DNA of 64,000 bases from Bacillota bacterium (GCA_023435705.1 JAEYRH010000006.1:62001-126000), one strand, 5' to 3'. Positions 25,491 to 33,633 are shown, numbered from the stretch's first letter. The notes: generated from the letters alone by a model not told the origin. Numbers and translations: made by a program.

Positions 25491-25578
25491 TCAGTAGCCA
25501 GTAGTCTGTTGCAGGAGAGAATCCTGTTTGACGCAGTCAGGTGCAGGGAATCTAGTGTATAGAGAAAGGAAACCACTC

Positions 25579-26061
25579 ATGACATTCAAGTCCAGACGGT
25601 TTGGCGAGATTGATGCCCCGGAGGAGAAGGTTATCCGGTTCAACGGCGGCATTCCCGGGTTGGAATGCATGAAACGGTGCATACTCATTAAAGTTGAGGA
25701 GACGCTGCCTTTTTATTGGCTTCAGTCTTTGGAGGATGGGGATGTTGCCTTGCCGGTAATCCATTCGTCCATCATTGATGAAGGCTATTCGCTGAGCGTG
25801 GATGACAGTGTGTTTGATGAGTTGCAGATCGAGCGGGAAGAAGACCTGCTGGTCGTCAATGTGGCGGTCATCCCGCAGGACCTGTCTAAAATGACAGCCA
25901 ACATGGCGGCTCCGCTGCTGATCAACATCGAAAAGAACATCGGCAGGCAGGTCATTCTGGACAACAGTGATTATCAAATGCGGCAGCCCATCTATGATGT
26001 GGTGTGCGGCAGGTTAAAGGAGGAACACGATCGTGCTGGTTCTGACCAGAAAGGTGAATGA
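25579..26061 (+). CDS. fliW: Flagellar assembly factor FliW
   Basis: A 160-residue protein with the family signatures RFGEIDAPEEKVIRF, GGIPGLECMKRC and PFYWLQSLED. FliW binds flagellin and allosterically inhibits CsrA, making flagellin homeostasis a partner-switch. Its last 29 bases overlap the csrA start. AAAGGA lies 8 bases before the ATG. Confidence 0.93.
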   Translation: MTFKSRRFGEIDAPEEKVIRFNGGIPGLECMKRCILIKVEETLPFYWLQSLEDGDVALPVIHSSIIDEGYSLSVDDSVFDELQIEREEDLLVVNVAVIPQDLSKMTANMAAPLLINIEKNIGRQVILDNSDYQMRQPIYDVVCGRLKEEHDRAGSDQKGE

Positions 26062-26266
26062 AGCCATCCAGCTGGGCGACGAGATCAGCATCACCGTGGT
26101 CAGCATCGAGGGCGACCGGGTTAAGATCGGCATAGACGCGCCCCGGAGCATGAGGATCTTTCGCAAGGAGCTTGTCCTGGAAACGATGAATGTGAACAAG
26201 GAAGCCGTGGAAACCGCGCCGCTGAACCTGGGCAGCAGCCTGAACGACGAACTCAATAAAAAATAA
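26033..26266 (+). CDS. csrA: Translational repressor CsrA
   Basis: A 77-residue protein: MLVLTRKVNEAIQLGDEI (the RNA-binding first strand, with the conserved arginine) through DRVKIGIDAPRSMRIFRKEL. It binds GGA in RNA hairpins. In Bacillus it blocks the flagellin ribosome site. GTG start with AAAGGAGG. The flagellin leader just downstream has a matching pair of GGA sites. Confidence 0.95.
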   Translation: MLVLTRKVNEAIQLGDEISITVVSIEGDRVKIGIDAPRSMRIFRKELVLETMNVNKEAVETAPLNLGSSLNDELNKK

Positions 26267-26288
26267 TCGCATATCCACTCAGAACCGC

Positions 26289-26315
26289 TTAAGATCGGGA
26301 AAAGATCAACGATAT
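26289..26315 (+). promoter_or_regulatory. Sigma-28-type promoter of flagellin
   Basis: TTAA (26289-26292), 15 bases, AACGATAT (26308-26315), near the flagellar sigma consensus. The mRNA would carry a leader of about 125 bases. Confidence 0.65.
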
Positions 26316-26406
26316 AAGGGTTGTAAGCCATCCCTTCGAAGCGGACACGCTCGAGGCGCCAGTAGCGAGCCACGGTTCGTGGGGCGGGCAACACAATAAG
26401 AAGCAG

Positions 26407-26442
26407 TATGGCATGGATGCTGTACAGAAAGATTCAAGGAGG
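26407..26442 (+). promoter_or_regulatory. Likely CsrA binding sites in the flagellin leader
   Basis: GCA-TGGA-TGC (26411-26420) presents GGA in a four-base loop, with an outer GTA/TAC pairing. A second site is the ribosome site AAGGAGG (26436-26442), about 20 bases on. The two-site layout with one overlapping the Shine-Dalgarno copies the Bacillus hag arrangement. Confidence 0.5.
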
Positions 26443-26449
26443 AAAACAA

Positions 26450-27598
26450 ATGAGGATCAATCACAACACCTCGGCTCTCAACACCTATCGTCAGCTGACG
26501 ATCAACAACGCCGGCGGCGCCAAGTCGCTGGAAAAGCTCTCCTCAGGTCTGAGGATCAACCGCGCCGGTGACGACGCAGCAGGCCTCGCGATTTCTGAAA
26601 AAATGCGCGGCCAGATCCGCGGCCTCGATCAGGCCAGCCGCAACTCCCAGGATGGCATCTCCCTCATCCAGACGGCAGAAGGCGCCCTGAGCGAGACCCA
26701 CAGCATGCTCCAGCGTATGCGCGAGCTGGCTGTGCAGGCCAACAACGGCACCAACACCGGCACCGACCTGGACGAAATCCAGAAGGAAATCACCGAGCTC
26801 AAGTCGGAAATCACCCGCGTTGCCAACAAGACCGAGTTCAACACACAGAACCTGCTGGGCGGCTCCCTGGGTGTGAAGGCTGCGGACGGCACCACCACGA
26901 TCGCACAGTATAGTGCTGCCGGTATCACCTTTGATGTGTCCGGTGTGGAAACCGGCGAGACGCTGACCTTTGCCCGCACTGGGACCACGCTGACGCTGAC
27001 CGGCACCAACAGCGGTGTGTCGCAGACCCTGACGGTCGCCTCCACCACCGCCATGACGGCCGGCACCGTGCTCAACTTCGATGCCATGGGCGTGAAGATG
27101 ACCTTCGGCGCCAACGTGAACCTGGCCACCGGTGTGAACGGCGGCGACATCGCTGCCGACACCGTGACCACCACCGGCTCCCAGCTGGCTTTCCAGATCG
27201 GCGCCAATGCCAACACCACGCTGAGCATCTCGATCTCGGACATGAAGGCCAATGCCCTGGGCAAGACGGCTGCCAATGCCAACGTTGCCTCTCTTGACGA
27301 TGTCAACGTGACCAACAAGGCGTTTGACGACAACCTGGCGGTTATTGACGCCGCCATCAAGGAAGTCTCCGCCCAGCGCTCCTCGCTCGGTGCCTGGCAG
27401 AACCGCCTCGAGCACACGATCAACAACCTCGGCACTTCCAGCGAGAACCTGACCGCCGCCGAATCCCGCGTCCGCGATGTGGACATGGCCAAGGAAATGA
27501 TGGAGTACACCAAGAACAACATCCTGTCCCAGGCCGCCACGGCGATGCTGGCCCAGGCCAACCAGGCCCCGCAGGGCGTGCTGCAGCTGCTCAGGTAA
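26450..27598 (+). CDS. hag: Flagellin
   Basis: A 382-residue flagellin. Conserved D0/D1 N-terminus (MRINHNTSALNTYRQLTINN; LSSGLRINRAGDDAAGLAIS) and C-terminus (LTAAESRVRDVDMAKEMMEY; ILSQAATAMLAQANQAPQGV). The central D2/D3 part (about 140-300) is threonine- and glycine-rich and variable. AAGGAGG precedes the ATG. Its own promoter, CsrA-type leader and strong terminator make it a highly expressed monocistron; codon use is visibly biased to C-ending codons. Confidence 0.97.
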   Translation: MRINHNTSALNTYRQLTINNAGGAKSLEKLSSGLRINRAGDDAAGLAISEKMRGQIRGLDQASRNSQDGISLIQTAEGALSETHSMLQRMRELAVQANNGTNTGTDLDEIQKEITELKSEITRVANKTEFNTQNLLGGSLGVKAADGTTTIAQYSAAGITFDVSGVETGETLTFARTGTTLTLTGTNSGVSQTLTVASTTAMTAGTVLNFDAMGVKMTFGANVNLATGVNGGDIAADTVTTTGSQLAFQIGANANTTLSISISDMKANALGKTAANANVASLDDVNVTNKAFDDNLAVIDAAIKEVSAQRSSLGAWQNRLEHTINNLGTSSENLTAAESRVRDVDMAKEMMEYTKNNILSQAATAMLAQANQAPQGVLQLLR

Positions 27599-27630
27599 TT
27601 GCAGTAACCCAAAACCTACTGGCGCATTTG

Positions 27631-27658
27631 GAGAGGGCGAAAGCCCTCTCTTTTTTTT
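27631..27658 (+). terminator. Flagellin terminator
   Basis: GAGAGGGC/GCCCTCTC with a GAAA tetraloop and eight T: a very strong intrinsic terminator. Confidence 0.97.
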
Positions 27659-27847
27659 CGCAATGGGCGGTCTTCTGCCCATTGCGATCTAGCTCGCGCC
27701 TTAATCCGCTTTGCCAGCCGCCGCGCAGGTCGCCGGCTGGCGTCTTTGCATTATAGCTCGTACTCACTTCGTTGGTTCCGCGCCTGTGGGCGGAGTCACT
27801 GGCTTGCATGTGCCTGGCAAAATGCACCTCCGCCGAATAAATCGGCG
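27658..27847 (-). repeat. Three-hairpin intergenic element, copy C (minus strand)
   Basis: Read on the minus strand: hairpin 1 (27847-27831) CGCCGA/TCGGCG around TTTAT; hairpin 2 (27741-27713) GCCAGCC/GGCTGGC around GGCGACCTGCGCGG; hairpin 3 (27687-27658) TCGCAATGGGC/GCCCATTGCGA. Loop sequences agree with copies A and B while hairpin 2 and 3 stems are replaced by different complementary sequences. Hairpin 3 touches the flagellin terminator, so again hairpin 3 is next to a gene end. It fills most of the 440-base gap before padR. Confidence 0.65.
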
Positions 27848-27902
27848 TTCGATAACTGATTTTCATCTCTCACACAACTGAAAAATCTACCAAAATACCC
27901 TA

Positions 27903-27958
27903 TTGCATATTTTCCAGAACCTGTTATAATCCTAGTAGTGAACAATAAACAGTAGTGA
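27903..27958 (+). promoter_or_regulatory. padR operon promoter with direct repeat
   Basis: TTGCAT (27903-27908), 16 bases, TATAAT (27925-27930). Just after it AGTAGTGA occurs twice (27933-27940 and 27951-27958), 18 bases apart; it could be an operator for PadR autorepression (inference). Confidence 0.55.
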
Positions 27959-28039
27959 GCGGCAGGCAGTACAGCACAAAACTGCTATAGATGCCTGGGG
28001 CAACAACGACTGTGCAAGATCATAACAGGAGGCGATCCG

Positions 28040-28360
28040 GTGAACATTCAATTCAAAAAGGGCGTGTTGGAGTTGTGCGTGCTGTCTCTTCTGGCTAAGG
28101 GTGACCGGTACGGCTACGAGCTCGCCAGCAGCCTGTCTCAATCCATTGACATTTCAGACGGCACAATCTATCCGATCCTGCGCCGCCTGAAAGAAGAGGG
28201 ATATGTGACAACCTATCTGCAGGAGGCCAGCGGCGGCCCACCCAGAAAGTATTATGCCCTCACGGAGTCCGGCGTGCGCGAGCAGACGAAGCTTGAGCAG
28301 GAGTGGGTGGAATTTGTGGAGTGTGTGAATGTGGTATTGAAGGAGGGGATTGGGGCATGA
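28040..28360 (+). CDS. PadR family transcriptional regulator
   Basis: A 106-residue PadR-type winged helix: FKKGVLELCVLSLLAKGDRYGYELA, DGTIYPILRRLKEEGYV (wing region) and the C-terminal dimerisation helix. GTG start after AGGAGG. The downstream membrane gene starts within its stop codon. PadR-HAAS-DUF4097 operons are frequent in Firmicutes and are linked to envelope stress; direct autoregulation is typical. Confidence 0.92.
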   Translation: MNIQFKKGVLELCVLSLLAKGDRYGYELASSLSQSIDISDGTIYPILRRLKEEGYVTTYLQEASGGPPRKYYALTESGVREQTKLEQEWVEFVECVNVVLKEGIGA

Positions 28361-28923
28361 ACAAGCAATCATTTATTTTTCAGATGGACAGCGCCCTGCA
28401 GCGCCTAAAGCCGGAGGAACGCAAGGAGATTCTGGCTGATTTCGAGGAGCATTTCGCCAATGGCCTTGCCGGCGGCAAGACGGAGGAGGAAGTAGCCAGG
28501 GAGCTGGGCGATCCGGCAGTGCTTGCCGCCCAATACACCGAGGATTTGCCGGAGCCCAGTCAACCTGTTACTGCTTCCGGTGTGGCCAGGGGCATTCTGG
28601 CAGGATTTGCATTGATTTTATTTGATGCAATCATCGCATTGCCTGTTACCAGCGTGCTGCTGGCGGTGTGGGTTACCTTGTGGTCGGTGGTGGTTGCGCT
28701 GCTGGCGGTTTCTTTGGCACTGTTTGCGGTGCCGTTCATCTCGTGGGGTGTGTTCCCCGGCATCATGGCAGGCGTCGGCTGCTTCCTTCTGGGTATTGCT
28801 GCGCTGGCGCTCACGGCTCTTGCCGGAATCGGCATGGTGTATGTGTCCAAATGGTTCTTTAAGGGCCTGGCGGAATATGTGAAGGCCCACATCCGTATCA
28901 TCAAAGGGGGAGCAAGGGCATGA
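28357..28923 (+). CDS. HAAS/DUF1700 domain membrane protein
   Basis: A 188-residue protein. The N-terminal HAAS domain (about 1-65: LQRLKPEERKEILADFEEHF, then GDPAVLAAQYTED) is cytoplasmic; three hydrophobic helices follow (about 72-165). HAAS domains are thought to pair with PadR or act as anti-repressor sensors. Overlaps PadR by ATGA and DUF4097 by ATGA, giving strict stoichiometric coupling. Confidence 0.82.
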   Translation: MNKQSFIFQMDSALQRLKPEERKEILADFEEHFANGLAGGKTEEEVARELGDPAVLAAQYTEDLPEPSQPVTASGVARGILAGFALILFDAIIALPVTSVLLAVWVTLWSVVVALLAVSLALFAVPFISWGVFPGIMAGVGCFLLGIAALALTALAGIGMVYVSKWFFKGLAEYVKAHIRIIKGGARA

Positions 28924-29819
28924 ATGCAGACAATCTGAAAAAGGAAATCAAGCGGATCAGGATCGGTCATGTGGCCCTGTTGCTTGCAGGCATCTTTGTT
29001 GCTTTCTCAGTGCTTGGCGGCACGCTGCTGCTGGCCGGAGGCTGGCGGTTTGGCAACCTGATAAACAACAGCGGCTCAATTAGTTTTGGCCCAGGCCAAA
29101 CATATGACGTGAACGACCGGCAGGAGCTGGACCTGGAGGGTGTGGAGGCAATCAGCATTGTTGCCGTGTCAGACGATCCTGTGCTGGTGGCCGGCGGCAA
29201 AAAGGTGGTGGCAGAGCTGAAAGGCCGCTGCCGCAGCACCGGGGGGCCAGTTTCCCTGGATGCCCGCAAGGCAGGAAGCACGCTGATCATTGAGGTGAAA
29301 TACCCGATCACCAGCAGCGTGATTGACACCACGCTCACCATTACGATCCCCGAGTCTTTTGCCGGTGATCTGCAGGTGAGCACCACCAGCGGCGACGTGA
29401 CCGGAATGGGCTTGCCGTTCCGCTTGGGCAATGTGGATCTTCACACAGTGTCCGGAGATATTGATTTCAACGTAGCTGGCTGGTCCCGGCTTGTAGCCGG
29501 CACTGTGTCCGGGCGGGTGCGTCTGACCGGGGTCGCCTCTGATACCACCGTCAAAACCACATCCGGTGATGTCTCGCTGGAGTATGCCGCCTTCGCGAAA
29601 ACCACAGTGAGCACTGTTTCCGGTGGTGTGAAGGCCGCTATCCCCGATGGCGATGGCTTTATCGTTGATTTCTCAAGCACCTCCGGCGACTTCATGTCCA
29701 GCCATCCGGCCCTCAAGATCAGTGGAGCAGACGGCGGGTTTTATGGTGCCGCCAACGGTGGCAACGCTGCCCTGAAAGTCAATACTACGTCCGGCGATTT
29801 GGACGTTTATGGAAAATAG
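28920..29819 (+). CDS. DUF4097 (adhesin-like) membrane protein
   Basis: A 299-residue protein with one N-terminal membrane helix (about 18-42) and an external parallel beta-helix made of short DUF4097 repeats. The repeat signature T-x-SGD/SGR occurs many times (STTSGDVTG, HTVSGDIDF, GTVSGRVRL, KTTSGDVSL). No catalytic residues. Anchored outside the membrane. In Firmicutes this family is the output of PadR/HAAS or LiaG-type envelope stress operons; the molecular function is not established. Confidence 0.82.
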   Translation: MNADNLKKEIKRIRIGHVALLLAGIFVAFSVLGGTLLLAGGWRFGNLINNSGSISFGPGQTYDVNDRQELDLEGVEAISIVAVSDDPVLVAGGKKVVAELKGRCRSTGGPVSLDARKAGSTLIIEVKYPITSSVIDTTLTITIPESFAGDLQVSTTSGDVTGMGLPFRLGNVDLHTVSGDIDFNVAGWSRLVAGTVSGRVRLTGVASDTTVKTTSGDVSLEYAAFAKTTVSTVSGGVKAAIPDGDGFIVDFSSTSGDFMSSHPALKISGADGGFYGAANGGNAALKVNTTSGDLDVYGK

Positions 29820-29830
29820 GAGGAGCTAGA

Positions 29831-30670
29831 ATGAAAAGGCTTAGGAAGACACTTGTTTCTGTGTTTGTGTTGGCACTGCTTGGGATACTGATGTCCGGCT
29901 GTGGTTTCATCTCCCGCGCGGCCAATGGCGACATTGTTCTTTCCGGCGGAACGCTCTATGAGGTGAACGACCGGGAAAAGCTGGACATGGAAGGCGTGGA
30001 GCGCATATCGATTGCCGGTGTGTCTGATGAAGTGACGGTGCAGGTGGGCAGCGAACCCATGGCCGTGCTTACCGGCCAGTGCCGCAGCATTGGCGACCCG
30101 GTGAAACTGGAAGTCAGCAAATCCGGTGGGAAGCTCACCATCGAGGTGAAATATCCCAATAACATGATCCGCAGCAACAACACCGAACTGGTGGTCACAC
30201 TGCCGGATGGATACACAGGTAACCTCGGTGCCGACACAGTCAGTGGCAGCATTGATGCAACGGGTCTGCCTCTCAAGCTTTCCGAGGTGCATCTGAACAC
30301 CGTGTCCGGCGGCATCCGGTTTGATGCAGCGTCTTTTAAATCGCTGGAGGTCGGCGTCATTTCGGGCAATGTCGTGATCGGAGGCATCTCATCGCCTGTG
30401 CGGGTCAATACCGTATCCGGCGAGGTTTCTCTGACTTATCAAGCTCCTGCCGATACTGATGTGGTCACTGTGTCAGGGCAGGTTTCGGCGAGATTACCGA
30501 AAGATGCTTCGTTTCAGATCGATTTTGGCTCGGTTTCCGGCAATTTCCGCTCCAATCATTCTGGCATCAAGGTGAGCAAAGCGGGGCGCAGTTTCTCCGC
30601 CAGTGTGGGAGAGGGCGGCGCGCGCATCCAGGTGAACACCACATCTGGGGGCTTCACGATCGACGAATAA
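29831..30670 (+). CDS. DUF4097 lipoprotein paralogue
   Basis: A 279-residue lipoprotein (signal peptide with lipobox MSGC) and a beta-helix of SG-turn repeats (ADTVSGSID, NTVSGGIRF, GVISGNVVI, NTVSGEVSL). It aligns with the preceding membrane protein from the segment YEVNDREKLDMEGVE (versus YDVNDRQELDLEGVE), so the pair arose by duplication, one copy lipid-anchored and the other by a membrane helix. A terminator follows. Confidence 0.82.
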   Translation: MKRLRKTLVSVFVLALLGILMSGCGFISRAANGDIVLSGGTLYEVNDREKLDMEGVERISIAGVSDEVTVQVGSEPMAVLTGQCRSIGDPVKLEVSKSGGKLTIEVKYPNNMIRSNNTELVVTLPDGYTGNLGADTVSGSIDATGLPLKLSEVHLNTVSGGIRFDAASFKSLEVGVISGNVVIGGISSPVRVNTVSGEVSLTYQAPADTDVVTVSGQVSARLPKDASFQIDFGSVSGNFRSNHSGIKVSKAGRSFSASVGEGGARIQVNTTSGGFTIDE

Positions 30671-30690
30671 ACCTTTGGGTCAACCAAGTC

Positions 30691-30716
30691 AAACGGAGGC
30701 TTCTGCCTCCGTTTTG
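30691..30716 (+). terminator. Terminator of the padR-DUF4097 operon
   Basis: AAACGGAGGC/GCCTCCGTTT stem with a TTCT loop, then TTGTTGT. Confidence 0.88.
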
Positions 30717-30754
30717 TTGTGGAGATGGGGTAATGGTGCCCAACAAAAATGAAA

Positions 30755-30786
30755 AGCCCCTGAGCAATTTCGCTCAGGGGTTTTAT
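30755..30786. terminator. Second hairpin, usable in both directions
   Basis: CCCCTGAGC (30757-30765) and GCTCAGGGG (30772-30780), with TTTTAT on the right and AAAA on the left. It may serve the tRNA transcript coming from the right, although about 200 bases separate them. The rest of 30790-30975 shows nothing I can name. Confidence 0.7.
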
Positions 30787-30975
30787 CACATTATTATCCC
30801 ACGGTGCCGTCCACCCCGAATTAATCACCCGCCACACTGGCAGGTGGGTGCCCTGCCCGCATTTTCTGCCTTCCCCTCAAGGGGGCTTGACATCCATGCA
30901 TGTGGGACTCCGGGCTCCCGTTTATGATCTGTGGGTTTAAATACGGAGCTAACGCACACCCCAGGATATTTGGTT

Positions 30976-31052
30976 TGGTGGGATCAAATGGGCTCGAACC
31001 ATCGACCTCCACGATGTCAACGTGGCGCTCTAGCCAGCTGAGCTATGATCCC
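30976..31052 (-). tRNA. tRNA-Val (anticodon GAC)
   Basis: A 77-base cloverleaf on the minus strand including an encoded CCA: acceptor GGGATCA/TGATCCC, D arm GCTCAGCTGGCTAGAGC, anticodon stem CCACG/CGTGG with loop TTGACAT (anticodon GAC), and T arm GATGG/CCATT with loop TTCGAGC. Reads GUC and GUU codons. Confidence 0.95.
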
Positions 31053-31065
31053 GAATCGCATTTCC

Positions 31066-31093
31066 ATTATACACAATGTTTGCGGGAAATCAA
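31066..31093 (-). promoter_or_regulatory. Promoter of tRNA-Val
   Basis: On the minus strand TTGATT (31093-31088), 16 bases, TATAAT (31071-31066), 14 bases before the tRNA. Confidence 0.75.
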
Positions 31094-31299
31094 GACTGAA
31101 TCCTGAAACTGGCAGGTTGCACTGAAAAATGCAACGCTTCGCAGCGCGCTGTGTTTGTGAGAATTACATGTTGAAAAAAACAATTTGGCTCATAAAACAG
31201 CTTTCATCGTTATACCTTACTAGTGCACACCATTCCGTGCTCAAGAATGTTGTTTCCGGATGCCGGTCGGTGTGATAAAATTCTCAAGGATGTGGAAAG

Positions 31300-32043
31300 G
31301 TGAAAAGACTTTCCCTTCTGCTGGCCCTGTTGCTATTTGTGCTTTCCGGATGCGGCCGGGCAGCCGGCATGGGGCAGCCGGAAGCTGCCGCACCAATTGC
31401 CACTTTGAATGCAACAGATGACCGAGAGCTGCAACAAGCACTGGATTACTTCGCGGAGATCGCTTTCGGCAGTGAGTACGGCATCGCAGATAAACGGATC
31501 CGCAAATGGACTTCGCCCATCCGGGCTGCTGTGCATGGCAACCCAACCGATGAGGACATGGCTGCGATTCGCTGTGTGTTGGAAGGCCTGAACGCTGTTG
31601 AGGGTTTTCCCGGCATCACGCTGGCGGACAAAGGCCAGAACATGGACATCAGCTTCGTGCCGCTGGATGCAATGAATGGCACTGTGCCCGGCTATGTGGA
31701 GGGGAACTGGGGGTTCTTCACCGTGCGGTATAGCGCCGGTGGAATCCGTCAGGCCAGCGTTGCCATTGCCAGTGATGTGACTGACCAGCAGGCCCGGAAC
31801 CATCTTCTATTTGAGGAGATCCTTCAATCTGCTGGCTTGATGTGCGATTCTGACAGCTATCCGGAGAGTATTTTCTACGGCCAGTGGACCACCGTGCAGC
31901 AACCGGCTGCTCTGGACTGGGAGCTCATGCATATGCTATACCTGCCCAGGATCAAGACCGGGATGGGTATGGAGGAGGCCATCGGCCTGCTGAAGCAATA
32001 CTTCCGCACCATGCCGGACGCCACAGCCATATTGGCTGATTGA
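31300..32043 (+). CDS. DUF2927 lipoprotein
   Basis: A 247-residue lipoprotein (lipobox LSGC) with one DUF2927 domain: ALDYFAEIAFGSEYG, IRKWTSP, then a region with a zinc-metalloprotease-like topology but with QQARNHLLFEEILQSAGL instead of an HExxH motif, and YPESIFYG. Function unknown. It forms a tandem with the next gene, with which it shares this domain. GTG start after a GGAAAGG sequence. Confidence 0.78.
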   Translation: MKRLSLLLALLLFVLSGCGRAAGMGQPEAAAPIATLNATDDRELQQALDYFAEIAFGSEYGIADKRIRKWTSPIRAAVHGNPTDEDMAAIRCVLEGLNAVEGFPGITLADKGQNMDISFVPLDAMNGTVPGYVEGNWGFFTVRYSAGGIRQASVAIASDVTDQQARNHLLFEEILQSAGLMCDSDSYPESIFYGQWTTVQQPAALDWELMHMLYLPRIKTGMGMEEAIGLLKQYFRTMPDATAILAD

Positions 32044-32071
32044 GAATCAATGGGATGAGGAGAATACACCA

Positions 32072-33457
32072 ATGAAGAAATTTGCCATCCTGCTGGCAGC
32101 GATGTTGCTGTTGACGGCAGCAGGTTGCGACTTGATTGCAGTGAATGGTGCCGCCACCACTGTGCCACCCAGCGAGGCCCCCATCACTCCGGAGCCCACA
32201 CTCCAGCCCACCGAAGCGCCCACCCCAGAACCGACCCCCACGCCCACCCCGGAGCCCACACCGCCCGGTGTGCTGGAGCAAGGAGTCTACAGCCGATTTG
32301 AAGCGGTGGGCTTCAGCGGTCAGAGGGATGGCAACCCGACTATTGGCAAATGGGATAAACAAATAAAAATCCAGGTGACTGGCAAGCCCAATGAGGCGGA
32401 CCGCAAGGCATTGTCGGCTATGCTTGACAGGCTGCGGGCTACCGCCGGTGTGCCGGAGATCCTGCTGGTGACAACAGGCGGCAATTTCGTGGTAGGATAT
32501 TTGCCGGAAAGCCAGGGAAACACGATCATACCCGGATATAGCGGCAGCGGCGCCGCTGGTTATGCGGATCCGGGTGCCGGCGAGGCTTCTGTGATGATCC
32601 CCGATGGCCTTACCGATCAACCGGCCCGTGACGGAGCGGTTGCGCACTGGGTGTTGCTGGGCATGGGATTGGCGCAAGGCCAGGCGGGCAGCGGCGATGG
32701 CGGCAGTGCCTTGGATCAGGGCAGCACTTCATCAGCCCCTTCGGAAGAGGACTGGCTGATGCTTTCGCTGCTTTATGGCTCCGGTGTGAAAGCAGGCATG
32801 GCGGCCCAGGAGGCCATGCCTTTGCTTTGGGCTTATGACCCTGCCCAAGCCATTGCTCCCGATTCGGCCAACAATCCCGCCATTGGGAAACAGGCGCAGA
32901 TCGAGTATTTCAACGAGGTTGGGTTTTATTGGGGCAACAGCTCCAGTGGGAGTGTGAGCAAATGGGCGTCGCCCATCAAGCTTGAAGTGTCTGGTGAGCC
33001 CACCGCAGCGCAGCGGGAGTTGCTGGACTCCTATGTGGAAAGGATAACTGCCATCGAAGGGTTTCCCGGCATTGAGCGTGTGGATAGCGGCGGCACATGG
33101 ATCATTTCCTTCCGTGCGGCGGCTGACCTTAAATCAGAGTATCCCGCGATGGCAAGCAATGAGTTCGGATATTTCGCCATCAACCGTGCCAAGGGTGGAA
33201 AGATCGCCAAGTGCGTCATCGGTGCGGCCACCGACTTTGAGGATGCCGCAGCCGGCCGCACCCAGTTCTTGCGAATGCTGATGCGCGCGTTGGGCTTTGA
33301 GCACACGAGCGACGGTTATCCGGACAGCGTTTTCAATTATTCTGCCCATGTGCAGGACTGGGCTGCTCTGGACTGGAAAATGGCGGAGTTTTTATACAGG
33401 CCGGACGTGAAGCCCGGGGAGAAGCGTGAAGCGGTGATCAAGAAACTTAGGCAATAG
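32072..33457 (+). CDS. Lipoprotein with two DUF2927-like domains
   Basis: A 461-residue lipoprotein (lipobox TAAGC). A proline/threonine-rich linker (about 30-65, PTPEP repeats) reaches away from the membrane. Two DUF2927-type units follow, about 70-270 and 285-461. The second is closer to the neighbour gene (YFNEVGFYWGN, VSKWASPI, GYPDSVFNY), the first is diverged. The family trait of an EIxxxLG-like helix is present as RMLMRALGFEHTSDGYPDS. Function unknown; likely an internal duplication. Confidence 0.75.
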   Translation: MKKFAILLAAMLLLTAAGCDLIAVNGAATTVPPSEAPITPEPTLQPTEAPTPEPTPTPTPEPTPPGVLEQGVYSRFEAVGFSGQRDGNPTIGKWDKQIKIQVTGKPNEADRKALSAMLDRLRATAGVPEILLVTTGGNFVVGYLPESQGNTIIPGYSGSGAAGYADPGAGEASVMIPDGLTDQPARDGAVAHWVLLGMGLAQGQAGSGDGGSALDQGSTSSAPSEEDWLMLSLLYGSGVKAGMAAQEAMPLLWAYDPAQAIAPDSANNPAIGKQAQIEYFNEVGFYWGNSSSGSVSKWASPIKLEVSGEPTAAQRELLDSYVERITAIEGFPGIERVDSGGTWIISFRAAADLKSEYPAMASNEFGYFAINRAKGGKIAKCVIGAATDFEDAAAGRTQFLRMLMRALGFEHTSDGYPDSVFNYSAHVQDWAALDWKMAEFLYRPDVKPGEKREAVIKKLRQ

Positions 33458-33465
33458 CACACCGT

Positions 33466-33502
33466 GCGGGGTGGTTCTGTGGAGCCTCCCCGCTCCTTTT
33501 TA
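33466..33502 (+). terminator. Terminator of the DUF2927 pair
   Basis: GCGGGG/CCCCGC stem around a 16-base loop, followed by TCCTTTTTAT. The AT-rich remainder to 33630 contains one further weak hairpin (TAGAATA/TATTCTA with seven T, about 33545-33567). Confidence 0.75.
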
Positions 33503-33633
33503 TCATTGATTCGCACATAAAAGTATAATTAATGATTCACTAATAGAATAGTTATTCTACTTTTTTTCACGAATTATTTACAGTTTCTTCATCAAAATGC
33601 ATAGTTTGCATGCCCTTCTACGATTCCGTTCTG

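Noticed and set aside
26316..26450. c-di-GMP riboswitch in the flagellin leader
   Set aside because: The leader lacks the class I (GCAAA, GGACGCAAAGCC) and class II signatures; a CsrA-type leader explains it better.
26543..27682. Long minus-strand open frames opposite flagellin
   Set aside because: They reflect the biased codon use of flagellin; products are low complexity, glycine- and histidine-rich, with no recognisable domain.
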